This document shows, one piece after another, positions 1 to 8,696 of a stretch of 64,000 nucleotides of DNA. Within the stretch, counting starts at the first letter, position 1, and every line of letters starts with the position of its first letter. Both the position numbers and the translations under genes were made by a program. This DNA is from CAVSWT01 sp963731745. GTDB lineage: Bacteria; Bacteroidota; Ignavibacteria; Ignavibacteriales; Ignavibacteriaceae. Location of the stretch: positions 169,942 through 233,941 of the forward strand of contig CAVSWT010000014.1 of assembly GCA_963731745.1 (NCBI GenBank). The letters run 5' to 3'. Below the pieces are notes generated by a model. That model searched no databases, had not been told where the DNA came from, and was given only the letters and a program-made list of their open reading frames with translations.

Positions 1-781
1 CATCAACTGTTACTTGTTCTCCGCCATAATAAACGCTCGCATCAGAATAAGTTGCTTCATCGACAGAATTTTTTTCAGTGAATCTTATCCCGTTTCCCCA
101 CACAAGATCATATGCATTGTTACTAATAAGATTATTCATGCCAACCATTTCGATGCTGCTGCCGATGCTGTATCTGTCTCCGTAAAACGTAAACAACTTA
201 TTAATATATTTTCCGCTGCCTGCGCTTAATTTGAAAGAGATGGTGACGCTGTCATTCCCGGTTAATTTAAATTTATTTTTTCTGGCATCAGTTGAAAAAA
301 TTAAATCTCCAGTATTGATTGCTTTGCCGTCTGCTGTAACAAATGCTAAATTATATGAGCCTCCTTCCGAATAATTAATAAGCTGAACACCAAATTTATA
401 CGGATCATTATTTTCTTCTCCGGCTGAATACCAGTTATTAAATTTTTTAAGATAATAGCGGACGAAATTACCGCCTTTTGTTGACAGCTCAATTATTGCA
501 ACATCGTTTTCTATCGTGATTATCTTTTCATTTTTCTTTAATGTATCTGCAGAGAAATATTTACCAAAATCAGTCGGAGCTGATTGTTTAGGGGGGACTT
601 CCTGCTTTTCAACTTTTTTCTCAGCTTCTTTTATAATTTTAGATGAATCAAGCACTACTTGAGTAGTGTCTTTCCCTTGTACATTCTTATTAACTTGATC
701 AGGAGAAGGGGCATTTAAATACATCCACAAAATCAGTATTGCGCCGATAAGGATGAATGCAAAAGTGGTATTTTTATCCAT
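1..781 (-). CDS. yidC: Membrane protein insertase YidC, N-terminal part (cut by window edge)
   Basis: This is the amino-terminal ~260 residues of the Oxa1/YidC insertase, which helps membrane proteins enter the inner membrane with or without SecYEG. The start MDKNTTFAFILIGAILILW gives the usual first transmembrane helix (about residues 5-23). A Lys/Glu/Pro-rich linker follows, then a beta-sandwich periplasmic domain (IIELSTKGGNFVRYYLKKFN) as in Gram-negative YidC. The catalytic five-helix core lies beyond the window. It follows yidD by 11 bp in the conserved origin-side order rpmH-rnpA-yidD-yidC, which strongly supports the call. Confidence 0.9.
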   Translation of the reverse strand, partial: MDKNTTFAFILIGAILILWMYLNAPSPDQVNKNVQGKDTTQVVLDSSKIIKEAEKKVEKQEVPPKQSAPTDFGKYFSADTLKKNEKIITIENDVAIIELSTKGGNFVRYYLKKFNNWYSAGEENNDPYKFGVQLINYSEGGSYNLAFVTADGKAINTGDLIFSTDARKNKFKLTGNDSVTISFKLSAGSGKYINKLFTFYGDRYSIGSSIEMVGMNNLISNNAYDLVWGNGIRFTEKNSVDEATYSDASVYYGGEQVTVD

Positions 782-792
782 TAAATATTCCG

Positions 793-1002
793 TTAAGTTA
801 AAGGATCGTACCCACCCTTGTTAAATGGGTTACACCTTAAAATTCGCCAGATTGATTTTGCTCCGCCTTTAATAACGCCATACTTATTAAATGCTTGAAT
901 AGCATATTCAGAACAAGTTGGATAGAAACGGCACGAAGGCGGTAGCAGTGGTGATATAAATTTTTTATAAAGGTTAATTATAAAAATAAAAATATATTTC
1001 AT
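793..1002 (-). CDS. yidD: Membrane protein insertion efficiency factor YidD
   Basis: A 69-residue protein of the YidD (DUF37) family, which assists YidC-dependent insertion at the inner membrane. The family signature is plain: YKKFISPLLPPSCRFYPTCS followed by WRILRCNPFNKGGYDP, with three conserved cysteines and an N-terminal amphipathic/hydrophobic stretch. The length fits the family (about 70-85). It sits 1 bp from rnpA and 11 bp from yidC, so it is probably co-transcribed with both. Confidence 0.95.
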   Translation of the reverse strand: MKYIFIFIINLYKKFISPLLPPSCRFYPTCSEYAIQAFNKYGVIKGGAKSIWRILRCNPFNKGGYDPLT

Positions 1003-1003
1003 T

Positions 1004-1402
1004 TTAAAGATTGCCTTTGAGTATTTCCATTAACTCAATCATTTCCGGCATAATATCTTTAAGTTTCAATTTTTTATTTCTCTTTGCTGTAAGCGCATTT
1101 GCTGAAAAAACTACTTTTAAAACAATTTTTTTTTCTTCCGCAATATCCTTTAAAGTTTGTTTGTTTAGCCTATAAGATTCTTTAATTAATCTTTTAACTC
1201 TGTTTCTCCAAACGGCGTTTCCACTTTTTTTTGAAACAGCCGCCGCTATTTTAACCTCAGGGATTAAATGTTTTGTTTCAATTATAAAGCTAGCTTTTAG
1301 TTTTTTGTTTGCAGAAAAAATTGTTTTTCCTGAAGTATAAATAGATTCAAAATCTTTTTTACTTTTTATCCTTTCTTTTGCAGAAAGACTAAAACGCTTC
1401 AA
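1004..1402 (-). CDS. rnpA: Ribonuclease P protein component
   Basis: The protein subunit of RNase P, which with the M1 RNA trims the 5' leader of pre-tRNAs. The RNR motif region is visible as KKSGNAVWRNRVKRLIKESYR (about residues 58-78), and the N-terminal FSLSAKERIKSKKDFESIY is typical. At 132 residues it has normal length. It starts 5 bp after the rpmH stop codon. Basic composition and gene order make the call secure. Confidence 0.95.
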   Translation of the reverse strand: MKRFSLSAKERIKSKKDFESIYTSGKTIFSANKKLKASFIIETKHLIPEVKIAAAVSKKSGNAVWRNRVKRLIKESYRLNKQTLKDIAEEKKIVLKVVFSANALTAKRNKKLKLKDIMPEMIELMEILKGNL

Positions 1403-1407
1403 TTGAA

Positions 1408-1554
1408 TTATTTCTCATCGCTAACAGTTAGTTTTTTTCTTCCTCGCGCACGTCTTCTTGCTAAAACTTTTCTGCCGTTTTTGGTTTTCATTCTTTCTCT
1501 AAAGCCGTGCTTATTTTTTCTTTTTCTATTGCTCGGCTGAAATGTTCTTTTCAT
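1408..1554 (-). CDS. rpmH: 50S ribosomal protein L34
   Basis: A 48-residue, very basic protein starting MKRTFQPSNRKRKNKHGF and continuing through RERMKTKNGRKVLARRRARG, the universally conserved L34 sequence. It ends LTVSDEK. A purine-rich site (AAAAGGAGTTG) lies just upstream of the ATG. It is the first gene of the rpmH-rnpA-yidD-yidC operon and is divergent from dnaA across the probable origin, the classic bacterial arrangement. Confidence 0.97.
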   Translation of the reverse strand: MKRTFQPSNRKRKNKHGFRERMKTKNGRKVLARRRARGRKKLTVSDEK

Positions 1555-1991
1555 GATCAACTCCTTTTTACAAAAAGACTGTAAAAATAGCTATTGCAGG
1601 CTAAATAAACAAGATAAAACCATATGTAATAAGCAGGTAGTTTAATTTAAAAATGTTTTTTGAAATAAACTCAAAATTAATTTGCAGAAGGGATTTAGAG
1701 TCCTTATTTTTTAATACAGATACGCTCTTAAAATTAATGTTAATATCTTGTGGATATATTTAATCTTGTGAAAACGTTTCACATTTCTCTTCGGCAAAAA
1801 AATCGCCGGGAAGTAAACACATTTTTGTTGATTAATTAAAATAGAGGCTCTAACCTCCTTAATCCAAACAAAATAACCGCGCTTACTTAATGTTAATAAG
1901 TTGTGAATTGTTTTCCCGCTTGGGGCATTTTTTAGTATAAGTTTAATTTTTGTTTTATTTGAATAACTTTTTGTTTTGTGGATAAACATTT
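1555..1991. other. Probable replication origin (oriC) between rpmH and dnaA
   Basis: This 437-bp AT-rich gap between divergent rpmH and dnaA holds DnaA-box-like sites. There is a perfect TGTGGATAA at 1977-1985, and near matches TGTGGATAT (1749-1757), TGTGAAAAC (1767-1775) and TGTGAATTG (1902-1910). The octamer TGTTAATA occurs at 1738 and 1891, each time two bases before a TTGTG box. A 92-codon minus-strand reading frame (1711-1989) covers it but resembles no protein and is probably chance. Position and boxes support an origin; strand-bias (GC skew) analysis would confirm it. Confidence 0.75.
1977..1985 (-). promoter_or_regulatory. Consensus DnaA box overlapping the dnaA translation start region
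   Basis: TGTGGATAA, the exact complement of the strong box TTATCCACA, ends 6 bp before the dnaA ATG. No convincing Shine-Dalgarno lies there. Binding of DnaA here could both nucleate origin complexes and repress dnaA, but that role is inferred from position only. Confidence 0.7.
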
Positions 1992-3392
1992 ATGATTATT
2001 AGTGAACCAATTAAAAATTTTACAGATTTAAAGCCTAATGAAGTTTGGAGTGAATGCTTAAAAACTATTAAAGATAATGTAACCACCATGACTTTTAACA
2101 CGTGGTTCTTGCCTATTAAACCACTTGAGCTGGCGGATAAAACATTAAAAGTACAGCTGCCGAGCCAGTTTTTTTGGGAGTGGATTGATGAACATTATAA
2201 CACACTTATAAACAAAACACTTAAAAAAGTTTTAGGCGAAGAATCAAAATTAGCATACATAATTACGGAAGAAATTGAAGTAAGAGATAATACTGAGATT
2301 AAAAAGGAAGTTCCTGCAGCAACTAAACAGAGTGAACCAAAAAAAGAACTTCCGATGTTTGAGACTTATTTAAATTCCCGCTATACATTTGAAAATTTCA
2401 TTAAGGGCGAGGGCAATCAACTTGCTCGTGCTGCAGGAAGTGCAATTGGAGATAATCCCGGAGGGACTTCATTCAATCCACTGTTTTTATATGGCGGCGT
2501 TGGTTTAGGCAAAACACACCTTATTCAGGCAATTGGAAATAAGATTGTTAATAATTTTCCGGAAAAAAAAGTAATATATCTTTCTTCAGATATTTTTACT
2601 GTCGAGTTTGTAGAAGCTATTCAATCTAATACCGTAAATGATTTTTCCAGTTTTTACCGTGGAATGGATGTTCTAATAATTGATGATATCCAATTTTTAA
2701 TCGGAAAAGAAAAAACACAGGATCTTTTCTTTCATATTTTTAATACACTTCATCAATCCAGAAAACAAATTATTCTTTCCAGCGATAAGCCGCCAAAAGA
2801 TTTAAAAGGCTTAGATGATAGATTGATTTCAAGATTTCAATGGGGATTAACGGCCGACATCCAACCGCCTGATCTTGAAACCAGGATTGCAATTCTTAAG
2901 CGTAAGGCTGATGATTATGGTATGATGGTTTCAAATGATATTTTAGAATATATAGCAGCAAATATTACCAGCAATATTAGAGAACTTGAGGGCTGCTTAA
3001 TTAAGCTCCTGGCAAATGCTTCACTTAGTTCCAAAGAAATTAATATTGAACTTGCCAAAAAAACAGTAAAGGAAATTGCGACAGACAGAAAAGTAAACAT
3101 TACTATTGAAAATATTACTAAAGTTGTTTGTTCATACCTTAATATTGATGAAAATAAGGTTCGAGATAAAACAAGAAAAAAAGAAGTTGTTTTGGCAAGG
3201 CAAGTCGCAATGTATTTATCAAAAGAATTAACTAAATCATCTTTAAAAACCATCGGGCTGCATTTTGGCGGAAGAGATCATTCAACCGTAATTCACGCGT
3301 GCGGGGCAATCGATCAATTGCGGGTTACCGATTCAGTTCTTGATGAAATGATAGAAACACTTCGAAACCAGATTGAAATAAGTTCTTCATGA
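1992..3392 (+). CDS. dnaA: Chromosomal replication initiator protein DnaA
   Basis: DnaA is the AAA+ initiator that binds DnaA boxes and melts oriC. Domain I is recognisable at the N-terminus (VWSECLKTIKDNVTTMTFNT). Walker A GGVGLGKTH is near residue 170 and Walker B VLIIDDIQF near 226. The C-terminal helix-turn-helix signature GGRDHSTVIHA is near 425. At 466 residues it has standard length. It faces away from rpmH as usual, but the next genes (DinB-like, gyrA, gyrB, recF, dnaN) all run towards it instead of following in the same direction. Confidence 0.98.
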   Translation: MIISEPIKNFTDLKPNEVWSECLKTIKDNVTTMTFNTWFLPIKPLELADKTLKVQLPSQFFWEWIDEHYNTLINKTLKKVLGEESKLAYIITEEIEVRDNTEIKKEVPAATKQSEPKKELPMFETYLNSRYTFENFIKGEGNQLARAAGSAIGDNPGGTSFNPLFLYGGVGLGKTHLIQAIGNKIVNNFPEKKVIYLSSDIFTVEFVEAIQSNTVNDFSSFYRGMDVLIIDDIQFLIGKEKTQDLFFHIFNTLHQSRKQIILSSDKPPKDLKGLDDRLISRFQWGLTADIQPPDLETRIAILKRKADDYGMMVSNDILEYIAANITSNIRELEGCLIKLLANASLSSKEINIELAKKTVKEIATDRKVNITIENITKVVCSYLNIDENKVRDKTRKKEVVLARQVAMYLSKELTKSSLKTIGLHFGGRDHSTVIHACGAIDQLRVTDSVLDEMIETLRNQIEISSS

Positions 3393-3402
3393 TAGAATTT
3401 AT

Positions 3403-3867
3403 TTATATCTTCTTTTCTCTTTCATAAACTATATAATCTGTAATAGGCGGTGTTGCCCAATTGCTCCGTAAAAGCAGGGCTATCTGGCCTCTGTGGTAAG
3501 AGGAATGATTTGCGATATGGGTTAATATCTGTGAAATGTTATTGACAAACTCTATCCCTTTAGAGTTTTGATATTTAATCTTCTTTATTAATCCTTCTTC
3601 TGATAATGAATCAATAAACTTAAGCCACTCTTTTGAACTTTTATAGGATAAGCCTCGCATATCTTCAATTGAGTATTTATTCCAAAAATTTTGAGACGCT
3701 CTTTCAGGATCATTAATTCTTTTAAACCAATTGATTTGGGCATCAATTATATGTCCCATAATTTGGAAGGCTTTTTCATTTTTCCCCTCAATCTGGGCTA
3801 AAGAGTTTATGCTTTTTTCATTAGCCCAATGATTATAGTTAAACAAATCCACAAAATGATCTTTCAT
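3403..3867 (-). CDS. DinB-family putative metal-dependent hydrolase
   Basis: A 154-residue four-helix-bundle protein of the DinB/YfiT-like superfamily (not DNA polymerase IV). The three metal-ligand histidines of the family can be picked out: FNYNHWANE near the N-terminus, MGHIIDAQINWF, and ILTHIANHSSYHRGQIALLL in the C-terminal half. Members include thiol-dependent transferases and damage-induced proteins of unknown substrate. It ends 10 bp from the convergent dnaA and lies 53 bp beyond the gyrA stop, so it may be read through from gyrA. Confidence 0.8.
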   Translation of the reverse strand: MKDHFVDLFNYNHWANEKSINSLAQIEGKNEKAFQIMGHIIDAQINWFKRINDPERASQNFWNKYSIEDMRGLSYKSSKEWLKFIDSLSEEGLIKKIKYQNSKGIEFVNNISQILTHIANHSSYHRGQIALLLRSNWATPPITDYIVYEREKKI

Positions 3868-3920
3868 GTTTAACCTTCTTTCCGTTTTATCAGAATTATA
3901 GAATTACGTATAATTAAAAA

Positions 3921-6383
3921 CTAAATTAATTCTGCATCAGAAGGAATCTCACCTTCTTCATCTTCCGAAATTACTTTTGCGATATCAGCAATTGAGTCAC
4001 CATCATTCAGCCTTATTACCCTAACGCCCTGGGTATTCCTTCCCATCACCCGGATATCAGAAACGCTTTGCCGAATTACCATTCCTTGAGTTGAGATTAT
4101 AACAAGTTCATCGCCATCAACAACCTCCATTAACGCCATCATCTTTCCGACTTTATCGCTAGTCTTAACTGTTATTACCCCTTTCCCGCCGCGTTTAGTA
4201 ATTCTATAATCATTTATATCGGATCTTTTTCCAAATCCTTTTTCGGTAACAACAAGAATCGTGTCTTTTCTCTTTATAACTAACAGGCCAACGACTCTAT
4301 CTCCCTTACCTAATCTTACGCCTCTTACTCCTGTAGCTGTTCTTCCCATATCTCTAACATCATTTTCATGGAAACGAATCGCAAAGCCGTGATAAGTGCC
4401 AAGCACTATATCATTATTTCCATCAGTCATTTTAACAGCAATTAAACTGTCACCCTTGTTTAAGTTAATTGCATTTATACCACCTTTTCTTACATTGCCA
4501 TAAGCGGAAAGAACGGTTTTTTTAATGGTGCCTTGTTCTGTAGCCATAATTAAATAGCTGTCATCTTTAAATTCTTTAACGGTTACAAAAGCAGTAATGT
4601 TTTCTTCTTTATCCTTCTCAAGAAGATTTACAACTGACCGTCCTCTGCTTGCCCTTCCACTCTCTGGAATTTCATGAACCTTAAGCCAGTAGCACTTCCC
4701 TTTGTCGGTGAAGAATAAAATATATTGATGCGTGGAAGCAATAAACATATGTTCAATAAAGTCGTCATCTTTTGTTCCCGCGCCAGTAACTCCTTTGCCG
4801 CCGCGGCCTTGTTTGCGGTAACCGCTAACTGGAAAGCGTTTTATAAACCCGGTGTGCGAAATTGTAACCACCACATCTTCTTCGGCAATTATATCTTCGA
4901 GAGAAAATTCTTCATAGTTATATATTATTTCCGTTCTTCTAGCGTCGCCATATCTTTCCTTTATTAGAAGCAGCTCGTCTTTAATAATCAAATATCTTTT
5001 TTCTTCGCTGTCCAAAATTCCTTTTAATTTTTCAATCAATTTTATAATGTCTTTGTATTCATCTTCTATTTTCTTTCTTTCTAATCCAGTTAACCTCTGC
5101 AGCCGCATATCAAGAATAGCTTTAGCTTGTATCTCGCTCAACTTGAACTTTTTTATCAAGTTGTTTTTTGCGGTTTCAACATCTCTCGATTTTTTGATTG
5201 TTTCTATTACTGCATCAATATTGTCAAGAGCAATTATGTAACCTTCCAAAATATGTGCTCTGCGCTCTGCGGCATCAAGTTCGTATTTAGTTCTTCTTAT
5301 AAGAACGCTCATGCGATGATTAATAAAATGCTGCATCATTTCTTTAAGTGTCAGCACTTTCGGAACACCCCCAACAAGAGCCAGCATTATAACACCGAAT
5401 GTCGTCTGCATCTGCGTATGCTTAAACAACTGATTTAAAACTACTGCGGGTTGAGCGTCCCTTTTTAATTCTATTACGACTCGCATTCCATCTCTGTCCG
5501 ATTCGTCCCTTATATTTGAAAGATCATTTAGCTTGCCTTCCTTAACTAAGTCGGCAATTTTTTCAATAAGGTTTGCCTTGTTAACTTGATACGGAAGTTC
5601 GGTTATTATTATGTTTTCTTTATTGTTTTTTAGAGTTTCAATATTTGCTTTTGCCCTGACGATTATTTTGCCCCGACCTGTGGTGTAGGCTTCTTTAACT
5701 CCGGTATAACCATATATAATTCCTCCGGTAGGAAAATCGGGAGCAATTACATATTTCATTAATTTTTCTACTGTGGTATCCGGATTTTTGATTAATGCAA
5801 TTATTCCGTCTATTACTTCTGTAAGATTTTGCGGTGGAATATTTGTCGCCATTCCAACTGCTATCCCGCTGGCACCATTTACTAAAAGATTTGGAAGATA
5901 CGAAGGCATCACCGTTGGCTCTTGAAGAGAGTCATCAAAGTTAGAAGTAAAATCAACTGTGTTTTTATCAAGGTCTCTTAAAATTTCTTCAGAAATTCTA
6001 GCAAGCCTTGCCTCTGTATATCTCATTGCCGCAGGTGAGTCTCCATCAACAGAGCCAAAATTACCCTGACCGTCAACCAGCGGATAACGCAGGGAAAAAT
6101 CTTGAACCATTCGAACCATTGAATCATAAACCGCAGTATCGCCGTGCGGATGGTATTTACCTAAAACCTCTCCGACAATTCTTGCCGATTTTTTATAAGC
6201 CTTGTTGTATGCCACTCCCAGTTCATGCATTCCAAAAAGAACTCTTCTATGAACAGGTTTTAATCCGTCTCTTACATCCGGCAAAGCTCGCGAGACAATA
6301 ACAGACATCGAATAATCGATGTATGAAGATTTCATTTCTTCTTCTAATGAAACGGGAATTATTTTTTCAAAAATTGTTGCCAT
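3921..6383 (-). CDS. gyrA: DNA gyrase subunit A
   Basis: The breakage-reunion subunit of gyrase (820 residues, normal length). The active-site tyrosine is in AAMRYTEARL near residue 122. The quinolone-region helix reads HPHGDTAVYDSMVRM, with Thr where E. coli has Ser83 and Asp at the position of Asp87. The GyrA box QGRGGKGV, needed for DNA wrapping and negative supercoiling, is present near residue 527, so this is gyrase rather than topoisomerase IV. The C-terminal six-bladed pinwheel repeats follow, with an acidic tail. It lies 28 bp after gyrB in the same operon. Confidence 0.98.
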   Translation of the reverse strand: MATIFEKIIPVSLEEEMKSSYIDYSMSVIVSRALPDVRDGLKPVHRRVLFGMHELGVAYNKAYKKSARIVGEVLGKYHPHGDTAVYDSMVRMVQDFSLRYPLVDGQGNFGSVDGDSPAAMRYTEARLARISEEILRDLDKNTVDFTSNFDDSLQEPTVMPSYLPNLLVNGASGIAVGMATNIPPQNLTEVIDGIIALIKNPDTTVEKLMKYVIAPDFPTGGIIYGYTGVKEAYTTGRGKIIVRAKANIETLKNNKENIIITELPYQVNKANLIEKIADLVKEGKLNDLSNIRDESDRDGMRVVIELKRDAQPAVVLNQLFKHTQMQTTFGVIMLALVGGVPKVLTLKEMMQHFINHRMSVLIRRTKYELDAAERRAHILEGYIIALDNIDAVIETIKKSRDVETAKNNLIKKFKLSEIQAKAILDMRLQRLTGLERKKIEDEYKDIIKLIEKLKGILDSEEKRYLIIKDELLLIKERYGDARRTEIIYNYEEFSLEDIIAEEDVVVTISHTGFIKRFPVSGYRKQGRGGKGVTGAGTKDDDFIEHMFIASTHQYILFFTDKGKCYWLKVHEIPESGRASRGRSVVNLLEKDKEENITAFVTVKEFKDDSYLIMATEQGTIKKTVLSAYGNVRKGGINAINLNKGDSLIAVKMTDGNNDIVLGTYHGFAIRFHENDVRDMGRTATGVRGVRLGKGDRVVGLLVIKRKDTILVVTEKGFGKRSDINDYRITKRGGKGVITVKTSDKVGKMMALMEVVDGDELVIISTQGMVIRQSVSDIRVMGRNTQGVRVIRLNDGDSIADIAKVISEDEEGEIPSDAELI

Positions 6384-6411
6384 AAAACTTCTACTTTTAC
6401 TTTATTAATTT

Positions 6412-8385
6412 TTAAACATCCAAGTTTCTAACATACTTGGCATTCTTTTCTATAAATTCTCTTCTAGGCTCAACTGCATCACCCATAAGTGTTTCAAATA
6501 TTTTATCTGCTGTTGCCGCACTATCTAGGGTTACCTGAAGTACCGTTCTGGTTTCAGGATTCATAGTTGTTTCCCACAATTGCAGCGGGTTCATTTCTCC
6601 CAATCCTTTATATCGAGAAATTGTTATTCCTTTTATCGTGCCTTCTTCAATTGCCGTTTCCAGGTTTTCTTCTTCTGTTTCTTTTCCGTTAGGCTTCATT
6701 CTTTTGATTATTTCATCACGCTCAGTTTCGTCAAAGGCATAATATTCCTGCTTTCCTTTTTTAACTTTATATAAAGGCGGTTGAGCTATATAGACTTTGC
6801 CTGAAGTTATTAATTCTTTCATGTGCCTATAAAGAAATGTTAAAAGCAATGTTCTAATATGGCTGCCGTCTACATCAGCATCTGTCATCAATATAATTTT
6901 TCCATACCTTGCTTTTTCGTGATTAAATTCTGCCCCAAGGCCAGCACCAATTGCAGCGATGATCGCTTTAATTTCGTTATTCTCTAGAATTTTAGTCAGC
7001 TTAGCTTTTTCAACATTTAGTATTTTTCCTTTTAATGGAAGGATTGCTTGAAATCTTCTGTCTCTGCCTTGTTTAGCGGAACCGCCGGCAGAATCCCCCT
7101 CAACAATGTATATCTCACAATGCTCAGGGTCGGTTATAGAGCAATCGGCAAGCTTGCCAGGTAAATTCATGCTGTCAAGGGCGTTCTTTCTTCTGGCTAA
7201 GTCTCTGGCTTTTCTAGCAGCTTCACGAGCTTCTGCTGCCCGGGCACATTTTTCAATTATCTTTTTACCGACCGAAGGATTTTCTTCTAAATATTCTGCA
7301 AGTTTTTCACCGACTAATGTTTCTACGGCAGATTTTGTTTCGCTGTTTCCAAGCTTCGTTTTGGTTTGCCCTTCAAACTGAGGCTCTGCAACCTTAACTG
7401 AAATAACCGCTGTTAATCCTTCTCTAAAATCATCGCCGGTTAAATTAATTTTACCTTCTTTAATAAGATTGTTTTTATACGCGTAATTATTTAAGGTTCT
7501 TGTGAGAGCTGTTTTAAAGCCAACCAGATGCGTGCCGCCCTCGTGTGTATTTATATTATTCACATAGGAAAAAATATTTTCAGAATAGGTGTTGTTATAT
7601 TGAAATGCAATTTCAATGGGTGTACTGTCTTTTTCTCCTTCAATATAAACCGGCTTATGCATTGACTCTCGGGTTTCATCAAGGTATTTGACAAACTCTA
7701 TTAAACCGCCTTTAAAATGATATTCTTCTTCTTCGCCGCCGTTTCTTTTATCGGTTATTTTTATTGTAATATTTTTATTTAAATAAGCCAGCTCTCTCAT
7801 TCTTTCTGCTAGAGTATCAAACTTAAATTTTGTCGCCTTAAATATCTCTGCATCAGGAATAAAAGTGATTGTCGTTCCTGTTTCGTTTTTTTTCGCTTTA
7901 TCTATTACAGCAACATCTTTAACTGGGAGTCCTCTAACATACTCCTGAAAATAAACTTTTCCATCTCTTCTTACTTCCGCTTTTAAAGAAGAAGAAAGAG
8001 CGTTAACCACCGAAACTCCAACGCCGTGTAAACCACCTGAAACTTTATATGTATCTTTATCAAATTTACCCCCGGCATGAAGCACGGTCATTACAATTTC
8101 CAAGGCTGATTTTTTTTCAACCGGGTGCATATCTACAGGTATCCCGCGCCCATTATCCACAACAGTAATGCTTTCGTCTTTATTTATGGTAATGGAAATC
8201 ATATCTGCATAGCCGCCAAGTGCTTCATCAATGCTATTATCAACTACTTCGTTTACTAGGTGATGAAATCCTCTAGTTCCTACATCTCCAATATACATCG
8301 CTGGACGTTTTCTTACAGCTTCAAGTCCTTTAAGTACATTTATATTTTTGGCACTATACTCGTTTTTATTTTTAGCGTTATCCAT
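6412..8385 (-). CDS. gyrB: DNA gyrase subunit B
   Basis: The ATPase subunit of gyrase. The GHKL fold is shown by NEVVDNSIDEALGG, VDNGRGIPVD and GGLHGVGVSVVNALS. The TOPRIM domain is shown by EGDSAGGSAKQGRDR (about residue 428) and MTDADVDGSHI (about residue 500). The C-terminus has ISRYKGLGEMNP. At 657 residues it is of the short type without the E. coli insertion. An AGGAAAAAT site precedes the ATG. The DUF721 gene ends 23 bp upstream of its start. Confidence 0.98.
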   Translation of the reverse strand: MDNAKNKNEYSAKNINVLKGLEAVRKRPAMYIGDVGTRGFHHLVNEVVDNSIDEALGGYADMISITINKDESITVVDNGRGIPVDMHPVEKKSALEIVMTVLHAGGKFDKDTYKVSGGLHGVGVSVVNALSSSLKAEVRRDGKVYFQEYVRGLPVKDVAVIDKAKKNETGTTITFIPDAEIFKATKFKFDTLAERMRELAYLNKNITIKITDKRNGGEEEEYHFKGGLIEFVKYLDETRESMHKPVYIEGEKDSTPIEIAFQYNNTYSENIFSYVNNINTHEGGTHLVGFKTALTRTLNNYAYKNNLIKEGKINLTGDDFREGLTAVISVKVAEPQFEGQTKTKLGNSETKSAVETLVGEKLAEYLEENPSVGKKIIEKCARAAEAREAARKARDLARRKNALDSMNLPGKLADCSITDPEHCEIYIVEGDSAGGSAKQGRDRRFQAILPLKGKILNVEKAKLTKILENNEIKAIIAAIGAGLGAEFNHEKARYGKIILMTDADVDGSHIRTLLLTFLYRHMKELITSGKVYIAQPPLYKVKKGKQEYYAFDETERDEIIKRMKPNGKETEEENLETAIEEGTIKGITISRYKGLGEMNPLQLWETTMNPETRTVLQVTLDSAATADKIFETLMGDAVEPRREFIEKNAKYVRNLDV

Positions 8386-8408
8386 ATTTTTCCTAAAATG
8401 TTTAATGG

Positions 8409-8696
8409 TTAAGCTGTGAACTTAATCCATTTTATTCTTTCGTCATTAAAATATTTATTTACTTTTCTAAGAATTAGTTCTTCCTTAAATTTTAATTCAT
8501 TTCTCCAGGCAGCGTTTTCAACTTTGAGATAAAGAACTTTTTTTTCTACTTTTTTGGGAGTAACTACTTTTTCCCAATCAGGAAATATTTTGAAAAAATT
8601 AATTATTACATCCGATTCTTTAATTACCTTTCTAATACCTGCTAAACCGGGATCGTTTTTAATTATCTCTGCCATGCTTTGGAATTTCTCAGGCAT
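8409..8696 (-). CDS. DUF721 (DciA-like) protein
   Basis: A 95-residue protein of the DUF721 family, linked in many bacteria to loading of the replicative helicase (DciA). Visible family features are the central WEKVVTPKKVEKKVLYLKV strand pair and ENAAWRNELKFKEELIL. Its start overlaps the recF stop region by 8 bp, so the two are translationally coupled, and it precedes gyrB. A position between recF and gyrB is typical. The helicase-loader role is inferred from the family and was not shown for this branch. Confidence 0.8.
   Translation of the reverse strand: MPEKFQSMAEIIKNDPGLAGIRKVIKESDVIINFFKIFPDWEKVVTPKKVEKKVLYLKVENAAWRNELKFKEELILRKVNKYFNDERIKWIKFTA

Noticed and set aside
14..229. Plus-strand 71-codon frame at the window start
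   Set aside because: It is antisense to yidC, which is clearly coding on the minus strand.
1711..1989. 92-codon minus-strand frame covering the dnaA upstream gap
   Set aside because: It overlaps the DnaA boxes of the probable origin, has no recognisable domain, and its composition follows AT-rich DNA. It is treated as chance.
3403..3867. DinB-like gene as DNA polymerase IV
   Set aside because: It is a 154-residue four-helix-bundle protein; polymerase IV is about 350 residues with a YDEA-type palm motif, which is absent.
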